Position numbers and translations under genes: made by a program. The notes below the pieces were generated by a model that did no database searches, had not been told where the DNA came from, and was given only the letters and a program-made list of their open reading frames with translations. Positions 9,078-17,891 of a stretch of DNA of 64,000 nucleotides are shown one piece after another; the stretch's first letter is position 1; each line of letters begins with the position of its first letter. This DNA comes from Limnohabitans sp. 103DPR2 (GTDB lineage: Bacteria; Pseudomonadota; Gammaproteobacteria; Burkholderiales; Burkholderiaceae_C): assembly GCF_001412575.1 (NCBI RefSeq), contig NZ_CP011834.1:2666001-2730000 (forward strand). The letters are read 5' to 3'.

Positions 9078-9581
9078 ATGATTTCAGCCAAATACGCTCA
9101 AGCCTTTGCCCGTTACAACCGTTGGCAAAACGCGTCCCTGATGGCCGCGGCAGATCTGCTCTCAGAGGCGCAGCGCCAACACAATGCCGGCGCCTTCTTT
9201 GGCTCCATCCTGGGTACGCTGAGCCATATCCTTTGGGGTGACTCGGCCTGGATGAATCGTCTGACGCAAACGCCCTTCACTCCCACCCCCATCGATGAAT
9301 CGGGTCGACTTTGGAGAGATTGGTCGGCCTACAAAATAGCGCGTGTTGCCATGGACGAACGAATCATTGAATGGGCTTATTCGGTGGACGACAGTTTTTT
9401 CAAAAAAGATCTCACTTACATCACTGCCAAGGGCATTCAAGTCACAAAGCCACTAGACCTGGTCGTGATGCACATCTTCAACCACCAAACCCATCACCGG
9501 GGTCAGGCTCATTGCTTGTTGACGCAGTTTGGCGCCAAGACAGCCGATACTGACATTTTGATTTACAGAGAAAACACATGA
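9078..9581 (+). CDS. DinB-family protein
   Basis: About 167 residues of the DinB/YfiT-like putative metalloenzyme fold. The three metal-ligand histidines expected for this fold are visible: TLSHILWGDSAWM near residue 48, and NHQTHHRGQ near residue 137. DinB proteins are four-helix bundles, some acting as thiol transferases or hydrolases; this one's substrate is unknown. I chose the ATG at 9078 because AGGGG lies seven bases upstream, whereas the ATG at 9072 is almost on top of it. It overlaps the next gene by four bases, so the pair is translationally coupled. Confidence 0.82.
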   Translation: MISAKYAQAFARYNRWQNASLMAAADLLSEAQRQHNAGAFFGSILGTLSHILWGDSAWMNRLTQTPFTPTPIDESGRLWRDWSAYKIARVAMDERIIEWAYSVDDSFFKKDLTYITAKGIQVTKPLDLVVMHIFNHQTHHRGQAHCLLTQFGAKTADTDILIYRENT

Positions 9582-10735
9582 GCTTTGACGTTCAAGCCGC
9601 AACAGACAATTACATCAACGCCCTAGGGCCAGAAGCCCTGGCCAAGGCAACCGCTTACACCTCTGGGTCGCATTGGACCATGCTGTGGGGCTTCCTCATT
9701 TCGACAGCAGTGGCCTGGTTGGTGATCAAGCTGAAAGTGCTCGACAAGATTGAAGGAAAGCTGAGCCACAGAAGCCTTTGGTTTCGTTCGTTTGCGATCA
9801 GTGCCGCCTACCTAGTCTTGTCCTCCTTGCTCGTACTCCCATGGACGTTGTATGCCGATTGGTGGCGTGAGCTGGCTTACGGAAAAACAAACCAGCCTTT
9901 GTCTGATTTCTTAAGCCAAGGTTTTGTGATGCTGATCATCTCTTCACTTTTTGGCGGCTTGTTTTTATCGGGGATCTACTTTTGTATCCGACGTCTGGGC
10001 ACTTACTGGTGGGCTTGGTCTGGAGGCGTGGCAGCTGTCGCCGTGACAAGCATGATGCTGATCGGTCCCATTTGGATCGAACCGCTGTTCAACAAGTACA
10101 CACCCTTGCCGCAAGGTGAGGTACGTGAAGCGCTTGAGGTGTTGGCCAAACAAGCCAACATTCAACCCGACCGAATCTTTGTCTACGACGGTTCAAGACA
10201 ATCCAATCGATTTACCGCCAATGTCTCTGGCCTAGGTTCGAGCGCGCGAATTGCCATCTCAGATGTGGCGCTCACATCGGCATCTTTGGACGAAGTCAAA
10301 GCGGTAACTGGACATGAAATTGGCCACTACGTATCGGATCACATCTGGAATTTGATCGGCACAGCCGTTTTGATGTCGATGATTTTCTTTTACCTCTCCA
10401 ATGCCATGTTCATGAAAGTGGCGAACCTCATGGGCGCCAAGGCCAGCATTGCAGAACCTCGAGGGGTGGCCGTCTTGCTGGTATGCATCTCTTTTTTAAG
10501 TTTGTTGGCACAACCTGTCACCAACTACGTGATTCGACTGGGTGAAACAGAAGCTGACCAATATTCTTATAAGGCTGTGAATCTGCCAGATGCCATGGCC
10601 TCTGCGCTGGTTAAAACGGCAGAATACAGAGATCCGCGGCCGCATCCTTTGCAAGAGCTGATTTTTTACACGCATCCCTCTGTTGAGAAACGTGTGAAAG
10701 CCGCCATGGAATGGAAAGCGCAACATTCAAACTAA
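9578..10735 (+). CDS. M48-family membrane zinc metalloprotease (Ste24/CAAX-protease type)
   Basis: A 385-residue integral-membrane protease. Visible features are several transmembrane helices, the zinc motif HEIGH near residue 246 (VTGHEIGHYVSDH), the third ligand region ETEADQYSY near residue 327, and the C-terminal HPSVEKRV stretch of the Ste24-like M48A group. Bacterial members take part in membrane protein quality control, as inferred from HtpX/Ste24 homologues. The start ATG overlaps the DinB stop (ATGA). Confidence 0.88.
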   Translation: MSFDVQAATDNYINALGPEALAKATAYTSGSHWTMLWGFLISTAVAWLVIKLKVLDKIEGKLSHRSLWFRSFAISAAYLVLSSLLVLPWTLYADWWRELAYGKTNQPLSDFLSQGFVMLIISSLFGGLFLSGIYFCIRRLGTYWWAWSGGVAAVAVTSMMLIGPIWIEPLFNKYTPLPQGEVREALEVLAKQANIQPDRIFVYDGSRQSNRFTANVSGLGSSARIAISDVALTSASLDEVKAVTGHEIGHYVSDHIWNLIGTAVLMSMIFFYLSNAMFMKVANLMGAKASIAEPRGVAVLLVCISFLSLLAQPVTNYVIRLGETEADQYSYKAVNLPDAMASALVKTAEYRDPRPHPLQELIFYTHPSVEKRVKAAMEWKAQHSN

Positions 10736-10810
10736 GGTTTGCGCCATTGGCATCCAACTGAATCTCATTTATAAATCGATCAAAGTTCAAACCATTCAAA
10801 CAGGTACACC

Positions 10811-11218
10811 ATGAACATTACCGTTGAAACCACTGTTCACGCCCCAATCGACAAAGTGTGGACGGCATACACCACACCCGATGACATCGTTCAATGGAAT
10901 GCGGCCTCAGATGACTGGCATACCACTTCTGCCAGCGTAGAGTTGCGAGTGGGGGGACAGTTTTCTTCGCGCATGGAAGCCAAAGATGGCAGTTTTGGAT
11001 TTGATTTTGCAGGGACCTATACCAAGATTGTTCCCAATGAATGCATTGAGTACCAATTTGGAGACCGCTCTGCTTCAGTTGAATTTATTCAAACAGACAA
11101 GGGTGTGAAGGTTCGCATCAGCTTCGTTGCGGAGGAAGAGCATTCCGTTGAGCAACAACAAGAAGGCTGGCTGGCCATTTTGAACCGCTTCGCCAAACAC
11201 GTTGAGAATAAGCATTGA
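10811..11218 (+). CDS. SRPBCC (AHSA1-type) domain protein
   Basis: A 135-residue START/SRPBCC-fold protein that begins with ITVETTVHAPIDKVWTAYTTPDDIVQWNAA, the classic AHSA1 N-terminal block, with the GGQFSSRMEAKDG strand region and a C-terminal helix (QQQEGWLAILNRFAKHVE). These small ligand-binding proteins are mostly uncharacterised. AGG precedes the ATG. It is a single gene, 76 bases after the M48 protease. Confidence 0.82.
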   Translation: MNITVETTVHAPIDKVWTAYTTPDDIVQWNAASDDWHTTSASVELRVGGQFSSRMEAKDGSFGFDFAGTYTKIVPNECIEYQFGDRSASVEFIQTDKGVKVRISFVAEEEHSVEQQQEGWLAILNRFAKHVENKH

Positions 11219-11238
11219 TTTCCTAAGTCGGCACTAGA

Positions 11239-12123
11239 TCAATCTTTTTGCCGACGTCCTTCAATGTTGACAGGCAAGGGCTGAATGTCCAGCATGCCAT
11301 AGGGTCCCACCACCTCGCCAGTCAGTGCATCGTCTTTGACTTGGGCCTTGACCGACTTCAACTGGCCCTCAGAGTTCACAAAACTGAAATGCAACGCATT
11401 GCCGTGAATGCGCGCACCCAATAGCGTTTGCTGTTTTCCTTGATGGTCCAAGATGCCGCCAATCCTCTGATGCACTTGCACCAATTTCAAGCTTGCGGGT
11501 ATTTTTCCGTCGATCCCAGAGACAGACCAAACACCAGACACCTTGGCAGGCACAGTCCAAAAATAACCTGTCCCGTTGCCAACACGTATCACTTCGTCAG
11601 GCTCCCAATCCCCCATCGAAAATGTGTTGGACAAAATGCGTGTACCAGGCTTCATGTTCAACAAAGTGGGTCGCAATTGGGCATTCAATTCTTCCAACAG
11701 ATACAGCGTCACCACGCTGGCCTTTGAAAAGTCTTCTTTGAAAATATCACCATGAACAATGTTGACACGACTGGCAACGCCAGCACGTTGCGCATTGCGG
11801 TTGGCCAAAGCCGCTAACTCTTTGTTGTATTCAATGCCCCAAGCACGTGCGCCAAATTGTTTGGCAGCCGCAATGGGAATTTTTCCGTCGCCCGCACCCA
11901 AGTCAACCAGTTCATCGTCGGGGCCTACTTTGGCAGCTTCCAGCATTTTGTAGACCAAATCGTCACTGGTGGGCAGCCACATCACATCCTTGCCCATCTG
12001 TCCGCGTTTAGGGACATAGGTTTCTGGCAGGATGGTGCTGCAAGCTTGCAAGCCTAAGGCGATGCAGAGGATGAAAGCGCGAAATAAAGTTGGGGACTTA
12101 GACCCAAGGCGAGTGTCCGTCAT
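11239..12123 (-). CDS. Lipoprotein-like SAM-dependent methyltransferase-domain protein
   Basis: About 294 residues. The N-terminus has a hydrophobic leader ending in the lipobox LQACS, so export and lipidation are predicted. The next ~150 residues form a Rossmann methyltransferase domain with motif I DLGAGDGKIPIAAA and an acidic residue in the following strand (GIEYNKEL). The C-terminal ~90 residues look beta-rich. SAM is normally cytoplasmic, so either the leader is a membrane anchor facing inward or the domain does not methylate. The start at 12123 puts the lipobox near residue 27. Confidence 0.72.
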   Translation of the reverse strand: MTDTRLGSKSPTLFRAFILCIALGLQACSTILPETYVPKRGQMGKDVMWLPTSDDLVYKMLEAAKVGPDDELVDLGAGDGKIPIAAAKQFGARAWGIEYNKELAALANRNAQRAGVASRVNIVHGDIFKEDFSKASVVTLYLLEELNAQLRPTLLNMKPGTRILSNTFSMGDWEPDEVIRVGNGTGYFWTVPAKVSGVWSVSGIDGKIPASLKLVQVHQRIGGILDHQGKQQTLLGARIHGNALHFSFVNSEGQLKSVKAQVKDDALTGEVVGPYGMLDIQPLPVNIEGRRQKD

Positions 12124-12232
12124 AAAACCATCATTGCAATACTGAATGGCTCTGAATGTACACAAATCAAGAAATCCGTGTCATGTCATGAAAGTAAAAC
12201 CTTGATGGCTCATGAGTTCATGGACATGTGGC

Positions 12233-14071
12233 TTACTGCATGGCTGTGGTCATCGCTTTGCCTGGGTGAATTAACTTGCGACGACCATCTGGTGTTGCTT
12301 CTGCAGTGTTCTGAATCAAGGCAATCACTTGCTCAGGCTTTAAGGCCGGTTTGACTGCCAAAATTTTGGCGGCCAAGTTTGCCACATTGGGTGAGGCCAT
12401 GGATGTACCCGACAAAGCCACGCGTGCACCACCGGGTAAATAGCTGTCCACTTGGTAGCCATTTGCGTGAACTTTGACTGTGGGACCATAACTGGTGAAA
12501 GGTGCCTCATCACCTGCTTTGTCTACAGCACCGACAGTCAGTAAGTTGGGTAAGACAATGCTTGATGGGATAAATTCACCAAAAGAAGAATCCGAGTTGC
12601 TGTTACCCGCAGCTGAGATGAACAAAATTTCAGGCGCACTCGAAAAAGCTTTGATCAAAGCTTTCTTTTCAATTTCAAAATAAGTACGAGCTAGCTTTTG
12701 GCGTTCTTCTGTGGTTTTGCCAATGCCACATTGCTCAAGGCTGTCCTCAATTCCCTTGACGTTGCCGCCCCAGCTCATGTTGACCACGCGTACTTTGTTT
12801 CTCTTGAAAAAGTCGACATAGGCTTGGTGCGCTAGAGCACCACGCTGTGCCAGTGCCATGCTGGGACAAGGATTGGGTTGCAATTTGTAATCAAACGAAA
12901 TGCGCGCGTTCAACAAACGCGCCCAAGGATTTCCTTCTACCGCGATACCCGCTACGTGGGTGCCGTGGACATAATTGCCCACAAGGCCCAGTTGCTCCAT
13001 GGTTGATTTGAATTGTTCTGGCTTGAGCGAGGACAGTTGCTTCTTAACTTCCGATGCTTCAGCACTGTCAATGTTGGATTGCAAATCGGAAAAGCCCTTG
13101 GTACGAGACAGCATGGCAGGCAATTCTGAATGCATCTCCTTAGGAATGGGGTACAGCGCATGCTTTGAAGGTTTGGCCTCTAAATCAAAGGCAATGGTGG
13201 CTGGTTTTCCCTTGGCATCTTTTAGCAATTGCTGGGGAAATAATTGACTGTCAACGCCACTGTCCCACACAGCCACATGCACTGGCTTGTAATTGCCTGA
13301 TGTAGGAAGCGAGATATTGCGTGCTGCCCAAATGTCGGCCTTTTCAATCTTGTTTCGGTCTAGATAGGCACTGTAAGTGGTAATCAAAGTTTGCTTCAAT
13401 GGCACAGCAGTTTCCAATGCGTAGCGCACAAAGATCAAATCTGCCACGATGTCAGAACTGATATTGCCATTGTTCTTGTCCACTGTCTTTTGGAGCACAT
13501 CTTTGACATTGCCCAACAACTGCCCTTCGCCGATCACTTCTGCGCTGGCTTTGTAAGATTTAATGTCATTGGAAATCACCGAATAAGGATGTATTGAAAG
13601 CTCCTTATCGATGAACTGGCTGACTTCTGCAAAGTACTCTGGCGTATTGAGAGTTCCTGTTTTCTTGACAGCAGCCACCATAGCGCGCAGACGCAAAGCC
13701 GACAGCAGCTTGTCCGCAGGCTTTTCCTCTAAAGCTCTCACTTTTTCTGCTTTGATCAACGCTTCATCGTAATTTCCCAGCAGAAAGTCGAGCAGCATGA
13801 TGGTTTGCAGATAACGGCGGTGTGCTGCTTTGTCGGAAATATCATATTTAGCCAAAACGCCTTCCATGTCCTCCCGAACTTTGAGCGTCGTCTTGGCAAA
13901 TAAAGCTTTGTCTCTGACGATCTTCTCAAGTGGCTCCGACAGGGTGTAAGTGAATCTGGGAAGGTCGGCTTCTTTTTCTATGCGCTGCTTGTCTGCTGCA
14001 AAACAAAAAGCACTGATAGACAGCGCCACGACGGCAAACAAGGTTCTTTGGGCAATGCGACGTTTTAACAT
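12233..14071 (-). CDS. Exported S8 (subtilisin-like) serine protease
   Basis: About 612 residues with a signal peptide (ending AFCFA), a ~230-residue N-terminal region without a recognised domain, and a subtilase domain. The catalytic Asp is in VAVWDSGVD, His in YVHGTHVAGIA, the oxyanion Asn in ISAAGNSNSD and Ser in SGTSMASPNVANLAA, so all active residues are present. It is probably a periplasmic or secreted endopeptidase. The ATG at 14071 follows GAGAT. It lies directly after a terminator for the upstream operon and so has its own promoter. Confidence 0.88.
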   Translation of the reverse strand: MLKRRIAQRTLFAVVALSISAFCFAADKQRIEKEADLPRFTYTLSEPLEKIVRDKALFAKTTLKVREDMEGVLAKYDISDKAAHRRYLQTIMLLDFLLGNYDEALIKAEKVRALEEKPADKLLSALRLRAMVAAVKKTGTLNTPEYFAEVSQFIDKELSIHPYSVISNDIKSYKASAEVIGEGQLLGNVKDVLQKTVDKNNGNISSDIVADLIFVRYALETAVPLKQTLITTYSAYLDRNKIEKADIWAARNISLPTSGNYKPVHVAVWDSGVDSQLFPQQLLKDAKGKPATIAFDLEAKPSKHALYPIPKEMHSELPAMLSRTKGFSDLQSNIDSAEASEVKKQLSSLKPEQFKSTMEQLGLVGNYVHGTHVAGIAVEGNPWARLLNARISFDYKLQPNPCPSMALAQRGALAHQAYVDFFKRNKVRVVNMSWGGNVKGIEDSLEQCGIGKTTEERQKLARTYFEIEKKALIKAFSSAPEILFISAAGNSNSDSSFGEFIPSSIVLPNLLTVGAVDKAGDEAPFTSYGPTVKVHANGYQVDSYLPGGARVALSGTSMASPNVANLAAKILAVKPALKPEQVIALIQNTAEATPDGRRKLIHPGKAMTTAMQ

Positions 14072-14081
14072 TTGGATCTCA

Positions 14082-14117
14082 AAAACAACAATGCCCAATG
14101 TTAAACATTGGGCATTG
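14082..14117 (-). terminator. Strong minus-strand terminator after the SRPBCC operon
   Basis: A perfect 13-bp stem (14089-14101 with 14105-14117) and a 3-base loop are followed on the minus strand by TTGTTTTT. It sits between the stop of the second SRPBCC gene and the start of the protease gene, only ~10 bases before the latter's leader. Confidence 0.8.
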
Positions 14118-14163
14118 CTAAGTGTCAACTTCTTTTTAAGGGTGCAGGTAGAAAACAATGAAC

Positions 14164-14186
14164 AATGCGCCACTTGTTGGCGCATT
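14164..14186. other. Second hairpin in the same gap
   Basis: AATGCGCCA and TGGCGCATT form a perfect 9-bp stem with a 5-base loop. The plus strand continues TTCATTT; the minus strand has only a weak T-rich tail. It may help end minus-strand transcription together with the stronger hairpin at 14082-14117. Confidence 0.4.
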
Positions 14187-14238
14187 TTCATTTCGGTCAA
14201 GTGGGCCGAGTTGACGAGGCGGATCTGAGTACAGATAT

Positions 14239-14706
14239 TTAACCTAGCAATGCCTCAAGCTTGTCAAAACTGCCGGTCCATCCCATGGACATGCCAGCTC
14301 TTTCATTGACAAATTGAAGGATGTCTTCTGGGGTGGACTGCTCCGGCGTCCAGCGAAGTGTGAGTCGGCTTGTATGCGCATCTTCAGGAGCCAAATCAAT
14401 GCGCGTGTTCATTTCCAGAGGCCAATTGGAAAAGAAAACAGGCCGAATGACTTGCTCGTTGGCATCGCAAAATTGCTGGGTATAAACAATGCGATGCGAC
14501 GGGCTCAACTCAAGGTATCTGACCAACCCGTACATAGGCTCACCCCCGTTGAAAGACATCTCATAAAAAGAGGTTTCATTCAAGGATGCTGCCGTTCTAA
14601 TAAACTTCATGGACGCGCCAGTGGGCGGTAGCCACTGTGAAAGCTGCTTGGGTTGCGAACACATCTCGTACAGTCGATCGACAGGTGCATTGAAAGTTCT
14701 GGCAAT
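14239..14706 (-). CDS. SRPBCC (AHSA1-type) domain protein with apparent ATT start
   Basis: About 155 residues. The canonical family N-terminus IARTFNAPVDRLYEM is encoded upstream of the first in-frame ATG (14664), so that ATG would cut off the first beta strand and helix. In this frame no ATG, GTG or TTG lies between the end of the previous gene and that point. An ATT at 14706-14704 overlaps the preceding stop as TAATT, exactly where a coupled TAATG start would be expected, with GGCAGGA upstream. The fold is a START-like ligand pocket; the substrate is unknown. It is the third gene of the cupin-SRPBCC-SRPBCC operon. Confidence 0.72.
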   Translation of the reverse strand: MARTFNAPVDRLYEMCSQPKQLSQWLPPTGASMKFIRTAASLNETSFYEMSFNGGEPMYGLVRYLELSPSHRIVYTQQFCDANEQVIRPVFFSNWPLEMNTRIDLAPEDAHTSRLTLRWTPEQSTPEDILQFVNERAGMSMGWTGSFDKLEALLG

Positions 14707-15182
14707 TAAAATATGTCCTGCCCTGTGGTCTTTTTGACAAGGAACTCACCCAATCGATCCCAAGTGGTTTCACCTCCAGCTTGACGGATGTGCCCCTTCA
14801 TTTCATGTGCAATCTCAGCTGAGGCAAACGCCATTTCCATGGTCATTTCAGTTAGGCCCTGCAGTTCATTAAACTGCACAGTCACCCTGAACAAAGGTGG
14901 ACGATCTTTGTGGCCCCCGTGGTCGTACACCAAGCGCTCCATAGGGACCACGTCGAGGTATTGGGTTGTGTTTTCATAATCAGTACCGTCGGGCCCATGC
15001 ATCGTGTAATGCCAGTGCCCGCCCGATCTAAGGTCACGATCATGCACGGTCAACGTAAATCCACGAGGACCCCACCACTGCGAAATTTGTTCGGGTGTAG
15101 CCCATGCTTCCCATACAGCTTGTAGTGGTGCGTCATAAATGCGGTTGATCGCGATGACGTTGGATTTTGGGTGAGTCGCCAT
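14706..15182 (-). CDS. SRPBCC (AHSA1-type) domain protein
   Basis: A 158-residue protein with the complete AHSA1-family pattern: INRIYDAPLQAVWEAWATPEQISQWWGPRG at residues 12-41, LRSGGHWHYTMHGPDG, and the C-terminal helix block ETTWDRLGEFL. This type is often encoded next to ArsR regulators, but none is present here. It follows the cupin gene by 22 bases and overlaps the next SRPBCC gene at its stop codon. Confidence 0.85.
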   Translation of the reverse strand: MATHPKSNVIAINRIYDAPLQAVWEAWATPEQISQWWGPRGFTLTVHDRDLRSGGHWHYTMHGPDGTDYENTTQYLDVVPMERLVYDHGGHKDRPPLFRVTVQFNELQGLTEMTMEMAFASAEIAHEMKGHIRQAGGETTWDRLGEFLVKKTTGQDIF

Positions 15183-15204
15183 TTGGATTTATCGATTGAA
15201 TTGC

Positions 15205-15486
15205 TTATGACTTTCGTGCGACCCAGAAGGTAGCGCCATTGGGACCATATTGCTCTGCGTGCTCAGTTCCACGGGGGATGAAAAAGCCTTGTCCCGCTTC
15301 AAATGTTTGCGCACCTGTCGCAAGGGTTAATTTCACTTGACCTGTGGCCACCTGAACTCTGGCATCAAAGGGGTGTGTGTGCTTTTCAATGACCAGATTG
15401 GGGGCCCACTCTTTTTTAATGATCTCGTCGAAGCCGTCGTCCATGGCTTGGGTTGAAAAATCATTGAAGTTGGCGTGTGACTTCAT
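15205..15486 (-). CDS. Small cupin-domain protein
   Basis: A 93-residue single cupin barrel. The first cupin metal motif is degenerate (EKHTHPFDARVQVATGQVKL) and the second is FIPRGTEHAEQYGPNG. Histidines in both support a metal site. Such small cupins may be sensors or small-molecule enzymes. It is the first gene of a three-gene minus-strand operon with two SRPBCC proteins, divergent from the oxidoreductase gene. Confidence 0.78.
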   Translation of the reverse strand: MKSHANFNDFSTQAMDDGFDEIIKKEWAPNLVIEKHTHPFDARVQVATGQVKLTLATGAQTFEAGQGFFIPRGTEHAEQYGPNGATFWVARKS

Positions 15487-15537
15487 GGTTTATTCTTTCA
15501 TCAGATACGTTAAGCTCAGGTTGATCTGGAGGCTTTT

Positions 15538-16506
15538 ATGACACACAAATTTGCAATCATCGGGCTCGGCATCATGGGACGGCGCATGCTTGAAAACGTG
15601 ATGCGCCACCCTGAATTTGAAGTAAGTGGCCTATGGGACCCCTCGGCTGACGCTATTGCCAAAACACGCCTCATCTTACCAAATGCGCCCATTACGCAAA
15701 GCCCCCAGGAGGCCATGAAAGGCGCAAACGTGGTGTACTTGGCTTGTCCACCAGCTCCTCGCAAAACTTATGCGTTAGAAGCCGCAGCCAACGGGCAAGG
15801 TGTGTTCATGGAAAAACCCTTGGGCACGGACAATGCACAAAGCCGCGACCTCTTGAAACAATTGGAAAAGGCGCGCTTGCCTAGCGTGGTGAACTTCACG
15901 CAAGCAGCCTCTCGTGGCTTTGAAGAATTGACCCGCGCCATACAAGCTGGCGAGGTCGGTGAATTGCTGGGCATTGACATCGTGGTGAACTACCCCGCTT
16001 GGCCTCGGGCGTGGCAAAAGGAAGCCGACTGGTTGCGCTTTCGTCATGAGGGCGGCTACACACGCGAAGTCATTTCGCATTTCTTGTTTTTAGCTGGCCG
16101 CTATTTAGGCCCATTGAAACTTCAGTATGCGTCACCTCGCTATCCTCAAGACCCCTCTCTGTGTGAGTTGGACATGCTGGCCAGACTGACCACGGAAGAT
16201 GGCAGTCCCGTCACTGTGATGGCCACCACCGGTGGCATGCAACCAGACCGACAAGAAGTGACAGTGCGTGGTAGTCGAATGAACTTTCAATTCAGAGAGT
16301 TTTTTCAGCTGTGGTGCTCAGATGGCGGCCCTTGGAAAGAGGCCGTGGACTGGTCGAAAGAAGACCCACGCGCAAGCGCGTTGCAACGCCAATTGGATGA
16401 AGTAGACAAGTGGCTTAAAGGACAAGCTCACAAGTTGGCTACTGCACAAGAAGCTTTGGCAGTTCAAGAGTTGGTGGAGGCCATGCTTCAAGGACATCCC
16501 AATTAA
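15538..16506 (+). CDS. Gfo/Idh/MocA-family oxidoreductase
   Basis: A 322-residue NAD(P)-dependent dehydrogenase-like protein. The N-terminal Rossmann domain shows IIGLGIMGRRM at residues 6-16 and the EKPLG motif near residue 96, where the lysine is the conserved catalytic residue. The C-terminal half is the usual alpha/beta substrate domain. Members oxidise sugars, inositols or related alcohols; the substrate is not identifiable. GGAGG precedes the ATG. It is followed by an acetyltransferase 11 bases on. Confidence 0.85.
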   Translation: MTHKFAIIGLGIMGRRMLENVMRHPEFEVSGLWDPSADAIAKTRLILPNAPITQSPQEAMKGANVVYLACPPAPRKTYALEAAANGQGVFMEKPLGTDNAQSRDLLKQLEKARLPSVVNFTQAASRGFEELTRAIQAGEVGELLGIDIVVNYPAWPRAWQKEADWLRFRHEGGYTREVISHFLFLAGRYLGPLKLQYASPRYPQDPSLCELDMLARLTTEDGSPVTVMATTGGMQPDRQEVTVRGSRMNFQFREFFQLWCSDGGPWKEAVDWSKEDPRASALQRQLDEVDKWLKGQAHKLATAQEALAVQELVEAMLQGHPN

Positions 16507-16517
16507 TCATTTGAAAT

Positions 16518-17030
16518 ATGAAACTTGAAATTCGCATTGACGATCTATCAACCGAGACATCGCAATCCATCGTTCGTGAGCACTTGGCTGGCATGATGGC
16601 AAACACCCCTATCGAAAGCGTCCATGCACTTCCTCTAGAAAAACTTCGGAGGCCATCCATTACCTTTTGGACAGCTTGGATGGGCGATGATCTTTGCGGC
16701 TGTGGGGCGCTGCAAATGCTGAATCCCGAACATGGGGAAGTTAAATCTATGCGAACGCGTCAAAGGTTTTTAAGACAAGGCGTAGGTCAAGCCATGTTGC
16801 TGCACATCATCAATGAAGCCACGGCACGTGGGATGAATCGTTTAAGCCTTGAGACTGGTTCATCGGAAGATTTTGCTGCAGCCAGATCCATGTATTACAG
16901 GCATGGGTTTGAAATCTGCGGGCCATTTGGCGATTACAAATTAGATCCTCTAAGTGTGTTTATGACCAAACAGCTATCGCCTGTGCCAAAATCTGAATCA
17001 CTTTCTGTATTGGATCTGAAAAATGATTGA
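16518..17030 (+). CDS. GNAT-family N-acetyltransferase
   Basis: A 170-residue GNAT-fold enzyme. The acetyl-CoA binding motif RFLRQGVGQAMLLHI is near residue 86, followed by LSLETGSSEDFAAARSMYYRHGFEICGPF, the usual motif B region. It resembles the YafP/PA4026-type small-molecule acetyltransferases. The acceptor is unknown. It overlaps the next gene by eight bases, indicating a coupled pair. Confidence 0.83.
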   Translation: MKLEIRIDDLSTETSQSIVREHLAGMMANTPIESVHALPLEKLRRPSITFWTAWMGDDLCGCGALQMLNPEHGEVKSMRTRQRFLRQGVGQAMLLHIINEATARGMNRLSLETGSSEDFAAARSMYYRHGFEICGPFGDYKLDPLSVFMTKQLSPVPKSESLSVLDLKND

Positions 17031-17415
17031 AGGCTCTTGTTTGTGTGGCTCAGTCACTTGGCAATTGGATGGCCAACCTGATGGCGCCACTGCCTGTAAT
17101 TGCACGGCATGTCGAAGGTACGGAACTCTATGGGCGTATGGCTATGTCGATGAAGACATCCGGACGCAAGGTGAAACACGTGCCTATGTTCGTCACAATG
17201 CCGTATTGGAATTTCACTTCTGCCCCAAGTGCGGATGCATGGCTTTTTGGCGTGGTCTAGGAGCGGACGAAACTGGCAAAACTCGCATTGCTGTGAATTT
17301 AAGACTGGCTGAGCCAGGCGTTGTGGCTCAAATTCCAATCGATCATTTTGATGGTTTGGACACTTTCACAGACATGCCGCGAGATGGAAAGTGCGTTGCC
17401 GATTATTGGTCCTAG
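17023..17415 (+). CDS. GFA-family (Mss4-like) zinc protein
   Basis: A 130-residue protein of the family named after glutathione-dependent formaldehyde-activating enzyme. The zinc-binding cysteines are all visible: GSCLCGSV, CNCTACRRYG and FCPKCGCMAFW. Most members lack demonstrated formaldehyde activity, so the name marks the fold rather than a proven reaction. Its start lies within the end of the upstream GNAT gene. Confidence 0.85.
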   Translation: MIEGSCLCGSVTWQLDGQPDGATACNCTACRRYGTLWAYGYVDEDIRTQGETRAYVRHNAVLEFHFCPKCGCMAFWRGLGADETGKTRIAVNLRLAEPGVVAQIPIDHFDGLDTFTDMPRDGKCVADYWS

Positions 17416-17465
17416 TGAGAATCTGAAAACAGTTTTAAGATTCTGGATACCACTTAGTTCATTCA

Positions 17466-17891
17466 ATGAAAACCATGCCAACAATACGTCAATATGCAGA
17501 TGCCACTGACCGAATTCAAGTTGTTGAACTATGGCGTAATGTCTTCGGCTACGAAACTGCACACAACGAACCCAACCTGGCCATTTCAAAAAAAATCGCC
17601 ATCAACGATGGTTTGTTTTTTGTTGCAGTTGAAAACGAAGCTATCGCTGGCACGATCATGGCGGGCTACGACGGGCATCGTGGATGGTTGTATTCTGTGG
17701 CGGTAGATCCTGGCAAACGACTCCATGGTTTAGGCAGTGCACTCGTTCACCATGCTGAAAAAGCACTGGCTGAATTGGGTTGCATGAAAGTCAATCTTCA
17801 ACTGCTGGATACCAATGAAGCAACTGCCGCTTTTTATAAATCGATTGGCTACGCAGTTGAACCTCGTGTGAGTATGGGTAAATTGTTATAA
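17466..17891 (+). CDS. GNAT-family acetyltransferase, YpeA-like
   Basis: A 141-residue GNAT enzyme beginning MPTIRQYADATDRIQVVELWRNVF after three extra residues. LYSVAVDPGKRLHGLGSALVHHAE is the acetyl-CoA loop, and AAFYKSIGYAVEPRVSMGKLL is the C-terminal motif typical of YpeA-like proteins. The true start may be the ATG at 17475; neither candidate has a clear ribosome site. It converges with, and overlaps by six bases, the VOC gene. Confidence 0.84.
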   Translation: MKTMPTIRQYADATDRIQVVELWRNVFGYETAHNEPNLAISKKIAINDGLFFVAVENEAIAGTIMAGYDGHRGWLYSVAVDPGKRLHGLGSALVHHAEKALAELGCMKVNLQLLDTNEATAAFYKSIGYAVEPRVSMGKLL

